64,000 bases of DNA, taken from positions 60,844 through 124,843 of the forward strand of contig CAVQCX010000003.1 of the NCBI GenBank assembly GCA_963711095.1. Direction: 5' to 3'. A program made the position numbers and the translations under genes. This document shows, piece after piece, positions 46,063 to 54,250 of this stretch. Every line of letters begins with the position of its first letter. Within the stretch, counting starts at the first letter, position 1. The stretch comes from CAVQCX01 sp963711095 (lineage in GTDB: Bacteria; Pseudomonadota; Gammaproteobacteria; Chromatiales; Chromatiaceae). The notes under the pieces were generated by a model. The model was not told the DNA's origin and made no database searches. It saw only the letters and a program-made list of their open reading frames with translations.

Positions 46063-46809
46063 TCAGTCCTCGGCGCTTTCGCGCAGCCAGCGTCGCACCG
46101 CGGGCAGGTGGCGGCGGCTGACCTCCAGGCGCTCGTCGGTCTCGCTCAGGCGGGCAAAGCCGCGCCCCTGGGCGTCCTTCTCCAGTCCCACCAGGTAGCG
46201 CTGGGCAACCAGTGCGTTGCGGTGGATACGCACGAAGCGCCCGGCGAAACGCTCTTCCAGCGCCTTCAGGGAGTCCTCGAGCAGCAGCTCGCCACCGAGA
46301 TGGCGCGCCGTCACGTATTTCTGGTCGGCGAGGAAATAGACCACCTCATCGATAGGCACCCGACGGATGCCGCCGCGGAAATGCGCGCAGACGAACTCCC
46401 CCTCGGCGACGGCCCCGGACACCCCGGCCAGCGCGCTGATCTGCGCCCGGGTCAGGCCGCTGACCCGCTCCAGCGCCTTGCGCAGGCGCTCGGGGCGCAC
46501 CGGCTTGAGCAGATAGTCCACCGCCTGCTCCTCGAACGCCGCCAGAGCGTGCTCGCCGTAGGCGGTGGTGAAGATCACCGCGGGAGGCGCCTGCTGGCGG
46601 GCCAGCTCCGCGGCCACCTCCAGTCCATCCATGACCGGCATACGGACGTCGAGCAACGCCACGTCGACATCGAGGCTGGAGCACTTGGCCAGGGCCTCGC
46701 GACCGTCGCACGCCTCGCCGATCACCCGCCAGTCCCCGCCGAGCTCCTCGATGAGCCTGCGCAGCCGAGCGCGGGCCGGTGCCTCGTCATCGACGATCAG
46801 GATCCTCAT
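46063..46809 (-). CDS. algR: AlgR-like LytTR response regulator
   Basis: A 248-residue response regulator. The receiver domain has the acidic pair DD (7-8), phospho-acceptor D54 in LLDVRMP, and K104-type lysine in YLLKPVRP. A LytTR DNA-binding domain follows at about 145-245 (VYFLADQKYVTARH, RIHRNALVAQ). In Pseudomonas AlgR controls alginate and virulence. The ATG at 46809 overlaps the algZ stop by one base (TGATG) and follows GGAAG by 5 bases, so it is preferred over the ATG at 46821. Confidence 0.93.
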   Translation of the reverse strand: MRILIVDDEAPARARLRRLIEELGGDWRVIGEACDGREALAKCSSLDVDVALLDVRMPVMDGLEVAAELARQQAPPAVIFTTAYGEHALAAFEEQAVDYLLKPVRPERLRKALERVSGLTRAQISALAGVSGAVAEGEFVCAHFRGGIRRVPIDEVVYFLADQKYVTARHLGGELLLEDSLKALEERFAGRFVRIHRNALVAQRYLVGLEKDAQGRGFARLSETDERLEVSRRHLPAVRRWLRESAED

Positions 46810-47810
46810 CAGGGCTTCCATGGATAAGGGAAGGCGAGCCGGACCTGGTATTCCCCTTCCACTTCACCGGCGGTCAGGGTAGCCGCATCGCCAAAGCAGC
46901 CGGCCAGGCGCGCGCGGATGTTCTCCAAGGCCAGGCGGTGCCCGCCGCGTCTGTGGCGGGCGTCCGGCGGCGGGAGGCTGTTGCGCACGCTCAGGTTCAC
47001 CAGGCCACGCCTGTGCCGGCCGACGATGCGGATGGCACCCGGGCCCGGCAGCCGCTCGATGCCATGGAACACCGCATTTTCCAGCAGCGGCTGCAGCACC
47101 AGGGGCGGCACCAGGGCCCGGCCAGGCAGCCCCGCGATGTCCCAGCTGACCTGCAGACGCGGCCCCAGGCGCTGCTGCTCAATGCGCAGATAGCCCCGAG
47201 CCAGCTCCAGCTCGTCGTCCAGGCTGGACAGGCGTCCGGGCTCGCTTAAGGTCGCCCGAAACAGCTCCGCCAGGTCGCTGACGGCCTGCTCGGCCAGGAC
47301 CGGGTCGGTGCGCGTGAGGCTCGCGATGGTGTTCATACTGTTGAACAGAAAGTGCGGTCGGATGCGCGATTGCAGGGCATCGAAACGTGCCCGCGACTCC
47401 GCTTCGACATGGCGCCGCCACTGGTGCTGTACATACAGGTAGCGTAGCAACAGCGCGCCGGCGATGGCGGTGATACCCAGCGCCTCCGCCAGCAGATCCG
47501 GGTGCGCGGACGCCGCGGCGTCCGCGCTCCGCAGGGTCCCGGGCCAGCCCCAGACCGCTACCTCGGTCACACCGAGCGCCACCAGCATCAGCAGGCCCCA
47601 GGCGACCAGACCCGCCGATGCCGTCCCTAAGCGCGCCAGCCACGGACGCAGGGAGCACAGCAGCGCGGCGGTGGCGATGGCGATCCATTGCACGAACAGG
47701 GAGCGGCGGCTAAGCGAGTCCCAGAAGGCGCCGAGCCCCCCGGCAGACGCCAATGCCAGCACCATGGCGAACAGCTCGGCGGTGACGATCACCACGAACG
47801 CGGCCGGCAA
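46809..47810 (-). CDS. algZ: AlgZ-like sensor histidine kinase (start uncertain)
   Basis: A LytS-type histidine kinase (PF06580) of at least 333 residues with several N-terminal membrane segments, the phospho-acceptor H153 in SRIRPHFLFNSMN and a C-terminal ATPase domain (PLVLQPLLENAVFHGIE, GHRLALENIRARL). The frame begins here at TTG, but codons upstream read CFLPDFCRLPA, a segment often seen before this point in related kinases. The frame stays open to about 47940 with no ATG, GTG or better TTG. The true start is therefore unclear and a frame error near 47.83 kb is possible. Confidence 0.87.
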   Translation of the reverse strand: MPAAFVVIVTAELFAMVLALASAGGLGAFWDSLSRRSLFVQWIAIATAALLCSLRPWLARLGTASAGLVAWGLLMLVALGVTEVAVWGWPGTLRSADAAASAHPDLLAEALGITAIAGALLLRYLYVQHQWRRHVEAESRARFDALQSRIRPHFLFNSMNTIASLTRTDPVLAEQAVSDLAELFRATLSEPGRLSSLDDELELARGYLRIEQQRLGPRLQVSWDIAGLPGRALVPPLVLQPLLENAVFHGIERLPGPGAIRIVGRHRRGLVNLSVRNSLPPPDARHRRGGHRLALENIRARLAGCFGDAATLTAGEVEGEYQVRLAFPYPWKP

Positions 47811-47927
47811 GCGGCAGAAGTCCGGCAGAAAGCATCCCGGCCGGTCGCCGCCTGCCCGGGTGTCGGCCCGCCCCGGCGCTTCCCCCCGAGTCTCCGCTCC
47901 AGCCGCGGGCTGCCTAGGCGATATGGC

Positions 47928-47933
47928 TATAAT
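47928..47933 (+). promoter_or_regulatory. Candidate -10 box for argH
   Basis: A perfect TATAAT lies 36 bases upstream of the argH ATG. No convincing -35 hexamer was seen at the right distance, so it may depend on an activator or be fortuitous. Confidence 0.35.
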
Positions 47934-47968
47934 TGTGTCCCCTCGATGTCACCACAAAGGCCCGCTGA

Positions 47969-49383
47969 ATGACCGATATAGATGCCGCAGGGAAACCCTG
48001 GTCAGGCCGCTTCAACGAGCCCACCGACGCGTTCGTCGAGGCGTTCACCGCCTCCGTAGGCTTCGACCGGCGCCTGTATCGAGTATGACATCCGCGGCTC
48101 GATCGCCCATGCCCGCATGCTGGGACGCGCCGGCATCTATCAGCGAGGCCGAGCGCGATGCCATCGTCGCCGGCCTGGAAGCGATCCGCGGGCGGATCGA
48201 GCGCGGCGAGCTGGTCTGGTCGGTGGCCCTCGAAGACGTCCACATGAACATCGAGTCCGCGCTCACCGCCGACATCGGCGAGGCCGGCAAGAAACTGCAC
48301 ACCGCACGCTCACGCAACGACCAGGTGGCCACCGATGTGCGCCTGTGGCTACGCGATGAGATCGGGCAGATCCGCGGCGAGATCCTGCGCCTGCAGCAGG
48401 CCCTGCTCGATCTCGCCGAGCGCGAGGCCGACACCATCATGCCTGGCTTCACCCACCTGCAGACCGCCCAGCCGGTGACCTTCGGTCACCACATGATGGC
48501 CTGGCTGGAGATGCTCGAGCGGGACCGCGAAAGGCTGGCCGATTGCAACCGGAGGCTCAATGTCATGCCGCTGGGCGCCGCCGCGCTGGCCGGGACGAGC
48601 TACCCCATCGACCGGCACTACACCGCGCGGCTGCTCGGCTTCGAGCGCCCCGCCGAGAACTCCCTGGATGCGGTGAGCGACCGCGACTTCGCGGTCGAAT
48701 TTACCGCGGCCGCCAGCATCCTGATGATGCATCTGTCACGTTTTTCCGAAGAGCTGGTGCTCTGGTCCTCTGCCCAGTTCGCCTTCGTGGAGCTCCCAGA
48801 CCGCTTCTGCACCGGCTCCTCGATCATGCCCCAGAAGAAGAACCCGGACGTGCCCGAGCTGGTGCGGGGCAAGACCGGGCGGGTCTTCGGGCACCTGATG
48901 GGGCTGCTGACCCTCATGAAGGGCCAGCCGCTCGCCTACAACAAGGACAACCAGGAGGACAAAGAGCCGCTGTTCGACAGCGTGGACCAGCTCAAGGGCT
49001 GCCTCAGGGTGTTTGCAGACATGGTGCCCGCGATTGCCTGCAAGCGGGACAACATGCGCGGGGCCGCCCGGCGAGGATTCGCCACCGCCACCGATCTCGC
49101 CGACTACCTGGTGCGCAAGGGCACCGCCTTCCGGGATGCCCACGAGCGTGTGGGCAAGGCGGTCGCATACTGCATCGAGCGCGGGATCGAGCTCTCGGGG
49201 CTCTCCCTGGAGGAGCTGCAGCGATTCTCCCCGGTCATCGAGCGCGATGTCTTCGCGGTGCTCAGCCTGGACGGCTCGGTGGCCTCGCGTAGCCACATCG
49301 GGGGCACCGCGCCGACCCAGGTGCGCGCGGCCATCAAGCGGGCCCGGCAGCGCCTCGCCGGTGAGCCCGCCCCGCCCGGGTGA
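47969..49383 (+). CDS. argH: Argininosuccinate lyase (two frame breaks near 5' end)
   Basis: Splits argininosuccinate into arginine and fumarate. The start codon at 47969 opens KPWSGRFNEPTD, the normal ArgH start. The frame then breaks near 48079 (expected YDIRGSIAHARMLGRAGI is in a second frame) and again near 48138, after which the protein is intact to the stop. The long last frame has ALEDVHMNIES, LHTARSRNDQ, PGFTHLQTAQPVTFGH and the signature GSSIMPQKKNPD. Repair gives about 470 residues, the usual length. Sequencing error is likely because arginine synthesis is needed. The gene is divergent from algZ. Confidence 0.93.
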
Positions 49384-49458
49384 CATGTTGAGGTCCGGGC
49401 TGCGGGGGAATAGCCTATTGGCCTAAGAAGAAGCAGCGAGACCCTGGAGGACGGGGCA

Positions 49459-51003
49459 ATGTTGTACCGGCATCCTTCCCTTGGCCGCCTGGTCCTTGCA
49501 GGCCTGGCGGTGTGGCTCGGCCTCGGTGCGGCGGCCCACGCCCAGGGCCTTCCGGCCCCGGTGGCCGATGCGCTCGCCAAGCATCACATCCCTGTCGGCG
49601 ACGTCAGCCTGTACGTGCGCGAGGTGAGCGCCCCCGGGCCGAGCCTGGCCGTCAACGCGGACGTGCCCCGCAACCCGGCGTCGGTCATGAAGGTGGTCAC
49701 CACCTTCACCGCCCTGGACAGCCTCGGCCCCTCCTACACCTGGCGGACCGAGGCGCTGGTCAAGGGTAAGGTCAAGAACGGCCGCCTGAACGGCGACCTC
49801 ATCATCAAGGGCTATGGCGATCCCGACCTGACCCCCGAGGACCTGTGGACCCTGGTACGCAGCCTTCACGAGCGCGGGCTGCACACGGTCGCTGGGGACC
49901 TGCTGCTCGACGGCAGCTACTTCGCCCCGCCGGAGGCACAGCGGGGGGATTTCGACGGCAAGGCGGACCGGGCCTACAACGCCCTGCCTGATGCGCTCAG
50001 CGTCAACTTCCAGGTGACCGATGTCCACCTCTACCCGGACAAGGCAACAGGCGACGTACGCGTGTTCACCGACCCGCCGCTGGCCAATGTCCAGTTGGAG
50101 ACAGATATCCGGCTGGTCAAAGGCCCCTGCCTGGATCGCTACCACAAGCCCGTGCTGCTGGTCTCCGACGGAGGCACCGAGGCTACCGTCAAGGTTGCCG
50201 GCACCTTCGCCGCGGACTGTCACGAGACGAGCTACACCCGCCTGCTGCTGAAGCCCGAGGAGCACCTGGCCGGCGCACTGGAGAGCATCTGGAGCGAGGG
50301 CGGCGGCAAGATCGAGGGCAAGATCCGCACCGGCAAGGCTCCGGACGGGGCTGAGCGCATCCACCAGCTGCAGTCCCGCCCGCTTGCTGAAGTGGTGCGC
50401 AGCATCAACAAGTGGAGCAACAACCTGATGTGCCGCTCGCTGCTGCTCACCCTGGGCGCCGAGCGCTACGGCGCGCCAGGCAGCGAGACCAAGGGCCAGG
50501 AGGCGGTCAAGGATTGGCTGCACAAACGCGGGCTGGCGTTCCCGGAGCTGGTCCTCAACAACGGCTCGGGCCTGTCCCGGGAAGGGCGTATTTCGGCCGC
50601 CCACCTGGGCAGTCTGCTGGCCCATGCCTACCAGAGCCCGGTGATGCCCGAGTTTATGTCTTCGCTGCCGATCGTGGGCGTCGACGGCACCATGCGCAAA
50701 CGCCTGGTGGGCCAGCCGGTAGCCGGGCACGCCCACATCAAGACCGGCACCCTGGACAACGTCAGCAGCATCGCCGGCTACGTGCTCGACCGCCACGACA
50801 AGCGCTGGGTCGTCGTGCTGATGATCAATCACAAGGGCGCCATGGCCTGGCAAAGCCGGCAGGTCCAGGACAGGCTGATTAGCTGGGTGTACGACGGTAA
50901 CCTGGACGGGATTCCGGCAGGACCCCGGCAGGGCTCGCCCGCCAAGCGGGGCCGAAGCAGCCGCCATACGCGCAAGCGCAAGGCGGCCAAGACGCAGAGC
51001 TGA
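49459..51003 (+). CDS. dacB: D-alanyl-D-alanine carboxypeptidase/endopeptidase (PBP4 type)
   Basis: A 514-residue S13-family penicillin-binding protein in the periplasm that trims peptidoglycan peptides. It has a signal peptide (LVLAGLAVWLGLGAAAHAQ), the active-site SxxK as S75-V-M-K78, SxN within KWSNNLM near 315, and KTG in HIKTGTL near 429. The C-terminal tail is strongly basic (KRGRSSRHTRKRKAAKTQS), unlike most PBP4s. GGAGG lies 9 bases before the ATG. Frame intact. Confidence 0.93.
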   Translation: MLYRHPSLGRLVLAGLAVWLGLGAAAHAQGLPAPVADALAKHHIPVGDVSLYVREVSAPGPSLAVNADVPRNPASVMKVVTTFTALDSLGPSYTWRTEALVKGKVKNGRLNGDLIIKGYGDPDLTPEDLWTLVRSLHERGLHTVAGDLLLDGSYFAPPEAQRGDFDGKADRAYNALPDALSVNFQVTDVHLYPDKATGDVRVFTDPPLANVQLETDIRLVKGPCLDRYHKPVLLVSDGGTEATVKVAGTFAADCHETSYTRLLLKPEEHLAGALESIWSEGGGKIEGKIRTGKAPDGAERIHQLQSRPLAEVVRSINKWSNNLMCRSLLLTLGAERYGAPGSETKGQEAVKDWLHKRGLAFPELVLNNGSGLSREGRISAAHLGSLLAHAYQSPVMPEFMSSLPIVGVDGTMRKRLVGQPVAGHAHIKTGTLDNVSSIAGYVLDRHDKRWVVVLMINHKGAMAWQSRQVQDRLISWVYDGNLDGIPAGPRQGSPAKRGRSSRHTRKRKAAKTQS

Positions 51004-51187
51004 GGCACCGGACAGGACAGCGCGAGCGCGCTCGCGCCTGCGGTTGTATCGCGGATAGAATCCCCCCGTCGGCCGATAGGACAGCGATCGCCCTTGCACC
51101 AGCTGTCCGAGGCTACCCGCGTGCCTGGGACGACGGCCGAGCATCGGCACGCCATTCAGGCACCGAGCAACCGAGCAACGAGATCCG

Positions 51188-51805
51188 ATGCTGTCAGCCG
51201 ACGATGCGATCGAGCGCCTGCGCGAAGGCAACCGACGGTTTGTGGAGAGCGGCCCGACCCTGGAGCGGTTCGGCAGCCACCGCGAGCGCGGGCAGCTGGC
51301 CGCCGGGCAACACCCCTTTGCCATCATTCTGGGCTGCTCGGACTCGCGGGTGCCGGTGGAGCTGATCTTCGACCAGGGCTTCGGCGACCTGTTCGTCATC
51401 CGCATCGCGGGCAACATCGTGGCGCCCTCCCAGGTCGGCAGCATCGAGTTCGCGGCCGAGCGCTTTGGCACCCGGTTGGTCGTGGTGCTCGGGCATTCGC
51501 ACTGCGGCGCCATCTGCGCCACCCTGGAGGAGCTGCGCCGGCCGAGCCAGAGCCAGTCCCGGAACCTGCGCTCGATCGTCGACCGCGTGCGCCCCTCGGT
51601 GGAAGGCCTGCTCGCAACCGAGCTGCGTCACGACGAGGAGTTACTGATCGAGAACGCCGTGCTGGCCAACGTGCGCGCCTCGGCGAGCCACCTGCGCCAC
51701 GGCTCCGAGGTGCTGGAGCAGCTTATCCATAGTGACGGACTGCGGGTGGTCGGGGCCGAGTACTCCCTCGAGACCGGCCGGGTGGACTTCTTCGACGGCG
51801 TCTGA
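51188..51805 (+). CDS. Beta-class carbonic anhydrase
   Basis: Interconverts CO2 and bicarbonate. The 205-residue protein has zinc ligands C50 (with the D52-R54 dyad in CSDSR) and H103 and C106 in GHSHCGA. VIRIAGNIVAP and SIEFAAERFG are typical of clade C-like beta-CAs. It lacks a signal peptide and so is cytoplasmic. It is a different family from the gamma-type protein at 29 kb, so the genome has at least two carbonic anhydrase-type genes. Confidence 0.94.
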   Translation: MLSADDAIERLREGNRRFVESGPTLERFGSHRERGQLAAGQHPFAIILGCSDSRVPVELIFDQGFGDLFVIRIAGNIVAPSQVGSIEFAAERFGTRLVVVLGHSHCGAICATLEELRRPSQSQSRNLRSIVDRVRPSVEGLLATELRHDEELLIENAVLANVRASASHLRHGSEVLEQLIHSDGLRVVGAEYSLETGRVDFFDGV

Positions 51806-51905
51806 CGCGCGCGCTTCGCCTGCAAACAACAGAGACCGTATGGGGATCTCGCCGTGCTCAGCTGCTAGATATCGGTTACCCACTGCGAGAAGCGAGGAGA
51901 CGAAG

Positions 51906-52212
51906 ATGGCCGCACAACTCCTGTCTGCGGCGGAGGTCGAGAGCCGGCTGGGCGAGCTGCAACGCCCGCACCGCGGCGGCGCCCTGGGCAATCCGGGAAG
52001 GCAAGCTGGCCAAGGAATTCGTGTTCCCGGATTTCGTGGCCGCCTTCGGGTTCATGACCCAGGCCGCCATCCACGCCCAGGTCATGGACCACCACCCCGA
52101 GTGGTGCAACGTCTACCGCAAGGTGGACGTGCGCCTGACCACCCATTCCGCGGGCGGCATCACCGGACTGGATTTCGAGCTGGCCGCGCGCATGGAGTCG
52201 GCCGCCAGCTGA
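51906..52212 (+). CDS. phhB: 4a-hydroxytetrahydrobiopterin dehydratase (frameshifted)
   Basis: Pterin-4a-carbinolamine dehydratase, about 102 residues when joined. The start frame gives MAAQLLSAAEVESRLGEL. From about 51985 the conserved part is in another frame: WAIREGKLAKEFVFPDF, AFGFMTQAAIHAQVMDHHPEW with the catalytic histidines, NVYRKVDVRLTTHSAGG. One extra base near 51975-51984 explains this. No phenylalanine hydroxylase gene is nearby. GAGGAG precedes the start (51892-51897). Confidence 0.85.
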
Positions 52213-52228
52213 GCCGAGCTTGCGGCGC

Positions 52229-52633
52229 ATGACCGATCGGCTGTTCACCTACGGCACCCTGTGCGCCCCTGAGGTCATGGAGACGGCGGCAGGCCGACGG
52301 TTCGGGGCAATCCCCGCAAGACTGCCCGATCACGCGGCCTACCGGTTGCGCGGGGCGGACTACCCCGGACTCCTGCCCCGGCCGGGCAGCCAGGTCGAAG
52401 GGCTGCTTTGGCAGGGACTGGACGGAGCCGCCTTCGCCAGGCTCGACCGGTACGAGGGTGAGCTCTACATCAGGCAGCGGGTGCGTGTCCTGACCGAGCG
52501 CGGCGCTCGCATCGCTTGGACTTATCTGGTGCGCCCCGCCCGGCGCGGCCAGCTGAGCGAGGAGCCCTGGGACTACGCGGAATTCCGCGAGCGGCGTTTG
52601 GCGCGACTGCTGGAACGCCCGCGAGGGGACTAG
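52229..52633 (+). CDS. Gamma-glutamylcyclotransferase-like protein
   Basis: A 134-residue protein of the AIG2/GGCT fold. The substrate-binding loop YGTLCAPEVM lies at residues 8-17, and the likely catalytic E76 is in DRYEGELY. It may release 5-oxoproline from a gamma-glutamyl compound, but the substrate is uncertain. The ATG at 52229 is 17 bases after the phhB stop. The TAG stop is formed by the left end of the inverted-repeat element that follows. Confidence 0.85.
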   Translation: MTDRLFTYGTLCAPEVMETAAGRRFGAIPARLPDHAAYRLRGADYPGLLPRPGSQVEGLLWQGLDGAAFARLDRYEGELYIRQRVRVLTERGARIAWTYLVRPARRGQLSEEPWDYAEFRERRLARLLERPRGD

Positions 52634-52861
52634 TGTACTGTTTCATGTTGTTTGGAACGTACGAGGAGCGGCGTAGTGTGACCCGCTCGGGTCACCGGGA
52701 CCTTTCCGTGACACGCTGTGGATACTTCCCTGTACGCTCGACGGCCGCATCCCTGCGGCCGACGGTCACTCCAAGGCCCCGGCGACCCAAGCCCCGACGC
52801 TTGTAACGCCCGCCTCCGCACCCGCTCCAGAAACTCTGAGAAATACCCAGCAGTACACTAG
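52630..52861. mobile_element. Possible MITE (232 bp) with 11-bp inverted ends
   Basis: CTAGTGTACTG at 52630-52640 is repeated in exact inverted form at 52851-52861. The interior has no gene but contains a strong hairpin, GTGACCC-GCTC-GGGTCAC (52678-52695), and further short palindromes near 52741-52762. Size and layout fit a MITE or a small regulatory RNA-forming repeat. No second copy was noticed in the window. Confidence 0.55.
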
Positions 52862-52923
52862 CCCCAAGGCCCCCAGGGCTTGCGGCATCAATCGCCGGAC
52901 AGATCAATCGACGGAGGGTCGCG

Positions 52924-53298
52924 ATGGCCAAAGACAGTGTGCATGAGCTCAGCATCCGGCTGCGCGATTTCGCCCGCGCGCGGGATTGGGAGCAGTTCCA
53001 CTCGCCCAAGAACCTGGCCATGGCCCTGGCCGGGGAGGCGGGCGAGCTGCTGGAGCATTTCCAGTGGCTGACCGAGGCCCAGAGCTACGCGCTGGCCGAG
53101 GACAAGCGTGAGCAGGTGGCGCTGGAGCTGGCCGACATCCTGATCTACGTGCTGCGCTGCGCCGAGCGGCTCGACGTCGACGTCATGGCGGCGGCCTGGC
53201 GCAAGATCGAGATCAACGAGCAGCGCTATCCGGTGCACCGCGTGTATGGCGACGCACGCCGGGCCGGCGAGTACGAGGCGGAGAGCGACGGGGAGTGA
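52924..53298 (+). CDS. MazG-like nucleotide pyrophosphohydrolase
   Basis: A 124-residue all-helical protein of the MazG/RS21-C6 (dCTPase-like) family. It has GEAGELLEHFQWL (residues 37-49), with the metal-binding ExxE, and LELADILIYVLR near 75. Such enzymes hydrolyse non-canonical or methylated dNTPs. The ATG follows GGAGGG by 5 bases. It is monocistronic as far as can be seen. Confidence 0.88.
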   Translation: MAKDSVHELSIRLRDFARARDWEQFHSPKNLAMALAGEAGELLEHFQWLTEAQSYALAEDKREQVALELADILIYVLRCAERLDVDVMAAAWRKIEINEQRYPVHRVYGDARRAGEYEAESDGE

Positions 53299-53408
53299 GC
53301 GCCCACTAGCATCACAGGCTATGGAAGCGCCTGCCCGGGTGGCCACCGGCCGGTAGCTCAGGTGGCGGCGCAGCCGCTAGCTGACGCCGCGCCCGCCAGC
53401 ATGACGAG

Positions 53409-53771
53409 CTACCGCGCCAGGCTCCGGTAAGCCTCGGCCTGGCTGGCCACCAGCAGAGCCTCCGGCACCCGGTGCTTGACCGCCGCGGCCATCTCCAGGC
53501 ACAGGCCGGGGCTCGGGCGCAGGCTCACCCAGAGCAGGTTGAGGTTGAGATTCAGGTCGGCGAACACCACCGCATCTGCGTAGTAATCGAACACCGCCTG
53601 GATCTCGCGACAGACCTCCTCGATGCGCTCCCCAGGCCAGTGACGCAAGCGCGGGATCAGCATCATGAAATCGGTGAGCGGCCGGCCGCGCTCATCCCGG
53701 GTGGGCACGCGCTTCCAGAGCGGCTCGCACGGCTCCAGGGACGGGCTTAGCTTTAGGTTTCGTGAATCCAC
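53409..53771 (-). CDS. Uncharacterised protein
   Basis: A 120-residue protein I do not recognise. From the GTG at 53771 (8 bases after AGGGG) it reads DSRNLKLSPSLEPCEPLWKR, then LTDFMMLIPRLRHWPGERIE and VVFADLNLNLNLLWVSLRP. The LNLNLLWVS strand and regular hydrophobic spacing suggest an alpha/beta fold, and no signal peptide or membrane segment is seen. The frame is open upstream to 53849. It could be a conserved hypothetical restricted to sulfur-oxidising gammaproteobacteria, but that is a guess. Confidence 0.55.
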   Translation of the reverse strand: MDSRNLKLSPSLEPCEPLWKRVPTRDERGRPLTDFMMLIPRLRHWPGERIEEVCREIQAVFDYYADAVVFADLNLNLNLLWVSLRPSPGLCLEMAAAVKHRVPEALLVASQAEAYRSLAR

Positions 53772-54038
53772 GGCAAGGACCCCTGGCTTCGAGCACCGGT
53801 ACCGAATAGGACAGTGGGTCGAGCGCCACAACGCGCCCGCATCCCCCAAGCCTGCCTGCGCGCACGGCTGCGATCGCGGACCCCATCCGGCTGCGCGCGG
53901 GCCATCAAGAGCTAAGCGTAGCCGCCATTTTCCCGGCGTGATGGGCCCGTAGCCCGGATGCCGCCGGATACCTGCCCCTCGGGGGTATAACGCACGGCAC
54001 CGAGCGCGCCCGCTGCGCCCCCGGGACTGGGGGCTACA

Positions 54039-54068
54039 TTGGGCCGGGCCCGGCCGGCGGTTTATACT
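54039..54068 (+). promoter_or_regulatory. Candidate sigma-70 promoter for lptM-lysA
   Basis: TTGGGC at 54039-54044 and TATACT at 54063-54068 with an 18-base spacer, 32 bases before the lptM start. The -10 box matches five of six positions. The 300 bases upstream (53772-54038) hold no other recognised gene. Confidence 0.4.
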
Positions 54069-54100
54069 GCGCCACTTTGCGACTGTCTCAGGAGCCTCCG

Positions 54101-54247
54101 ATGCACTGTTGGGCCCGCTACCTGTTGTGGATCACCATCGCCGTGCTCGGCGCCGGCAACCTGCTCTCGGCCTGCGGCCAGAAGAGCGCCCTCTATCTCC
54201 CCGACCATAAGACCGAGCAGCGCGGACAGGCACCGGCCTCGCACTGA
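54101..54247 (+). CDS. lptM: Small lipoprotein LptM (YifL-like)
   Basis: A 48-residue lipoprotein with a short signal peptide and lipobox ending LLSACGQKSALYLPD. The CGQKGPLYLP-type motif after the cysteine is diagnostic of LptM/YifL, which stabilises the LptDE complex in the outer membrane. As in E. coli (upstream of dapF) it sits right before a lysine-pathway gene, here lysA 3 bases downstream. GGAG lies 6 bases before the ATG. Confidence 0.9.
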   Translation: MHCWARYLLWITIAVLGAGNLLSACGQKSALYLPDHKTEQRGQAPASH

Positions 54248-54250
54248 TCC

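Noticed and set aside
47969..48140. argH as a true pseudogene
   Set aside because: Two one-base breaks close together with all else intact fit sequence error better; arginine synthesis is usually needed.
51004..51187. Small gene between dacB and the carbonic anhydrase
   Set aside because: No frame with a ribosome binding site or family resemblance in these 184 bases.
49423..51522. 699-codon minus-strand frame over dacB
   Set aside because: Antisense to a clear PBP4 gene with SxxK, SxN and KTG motifs.
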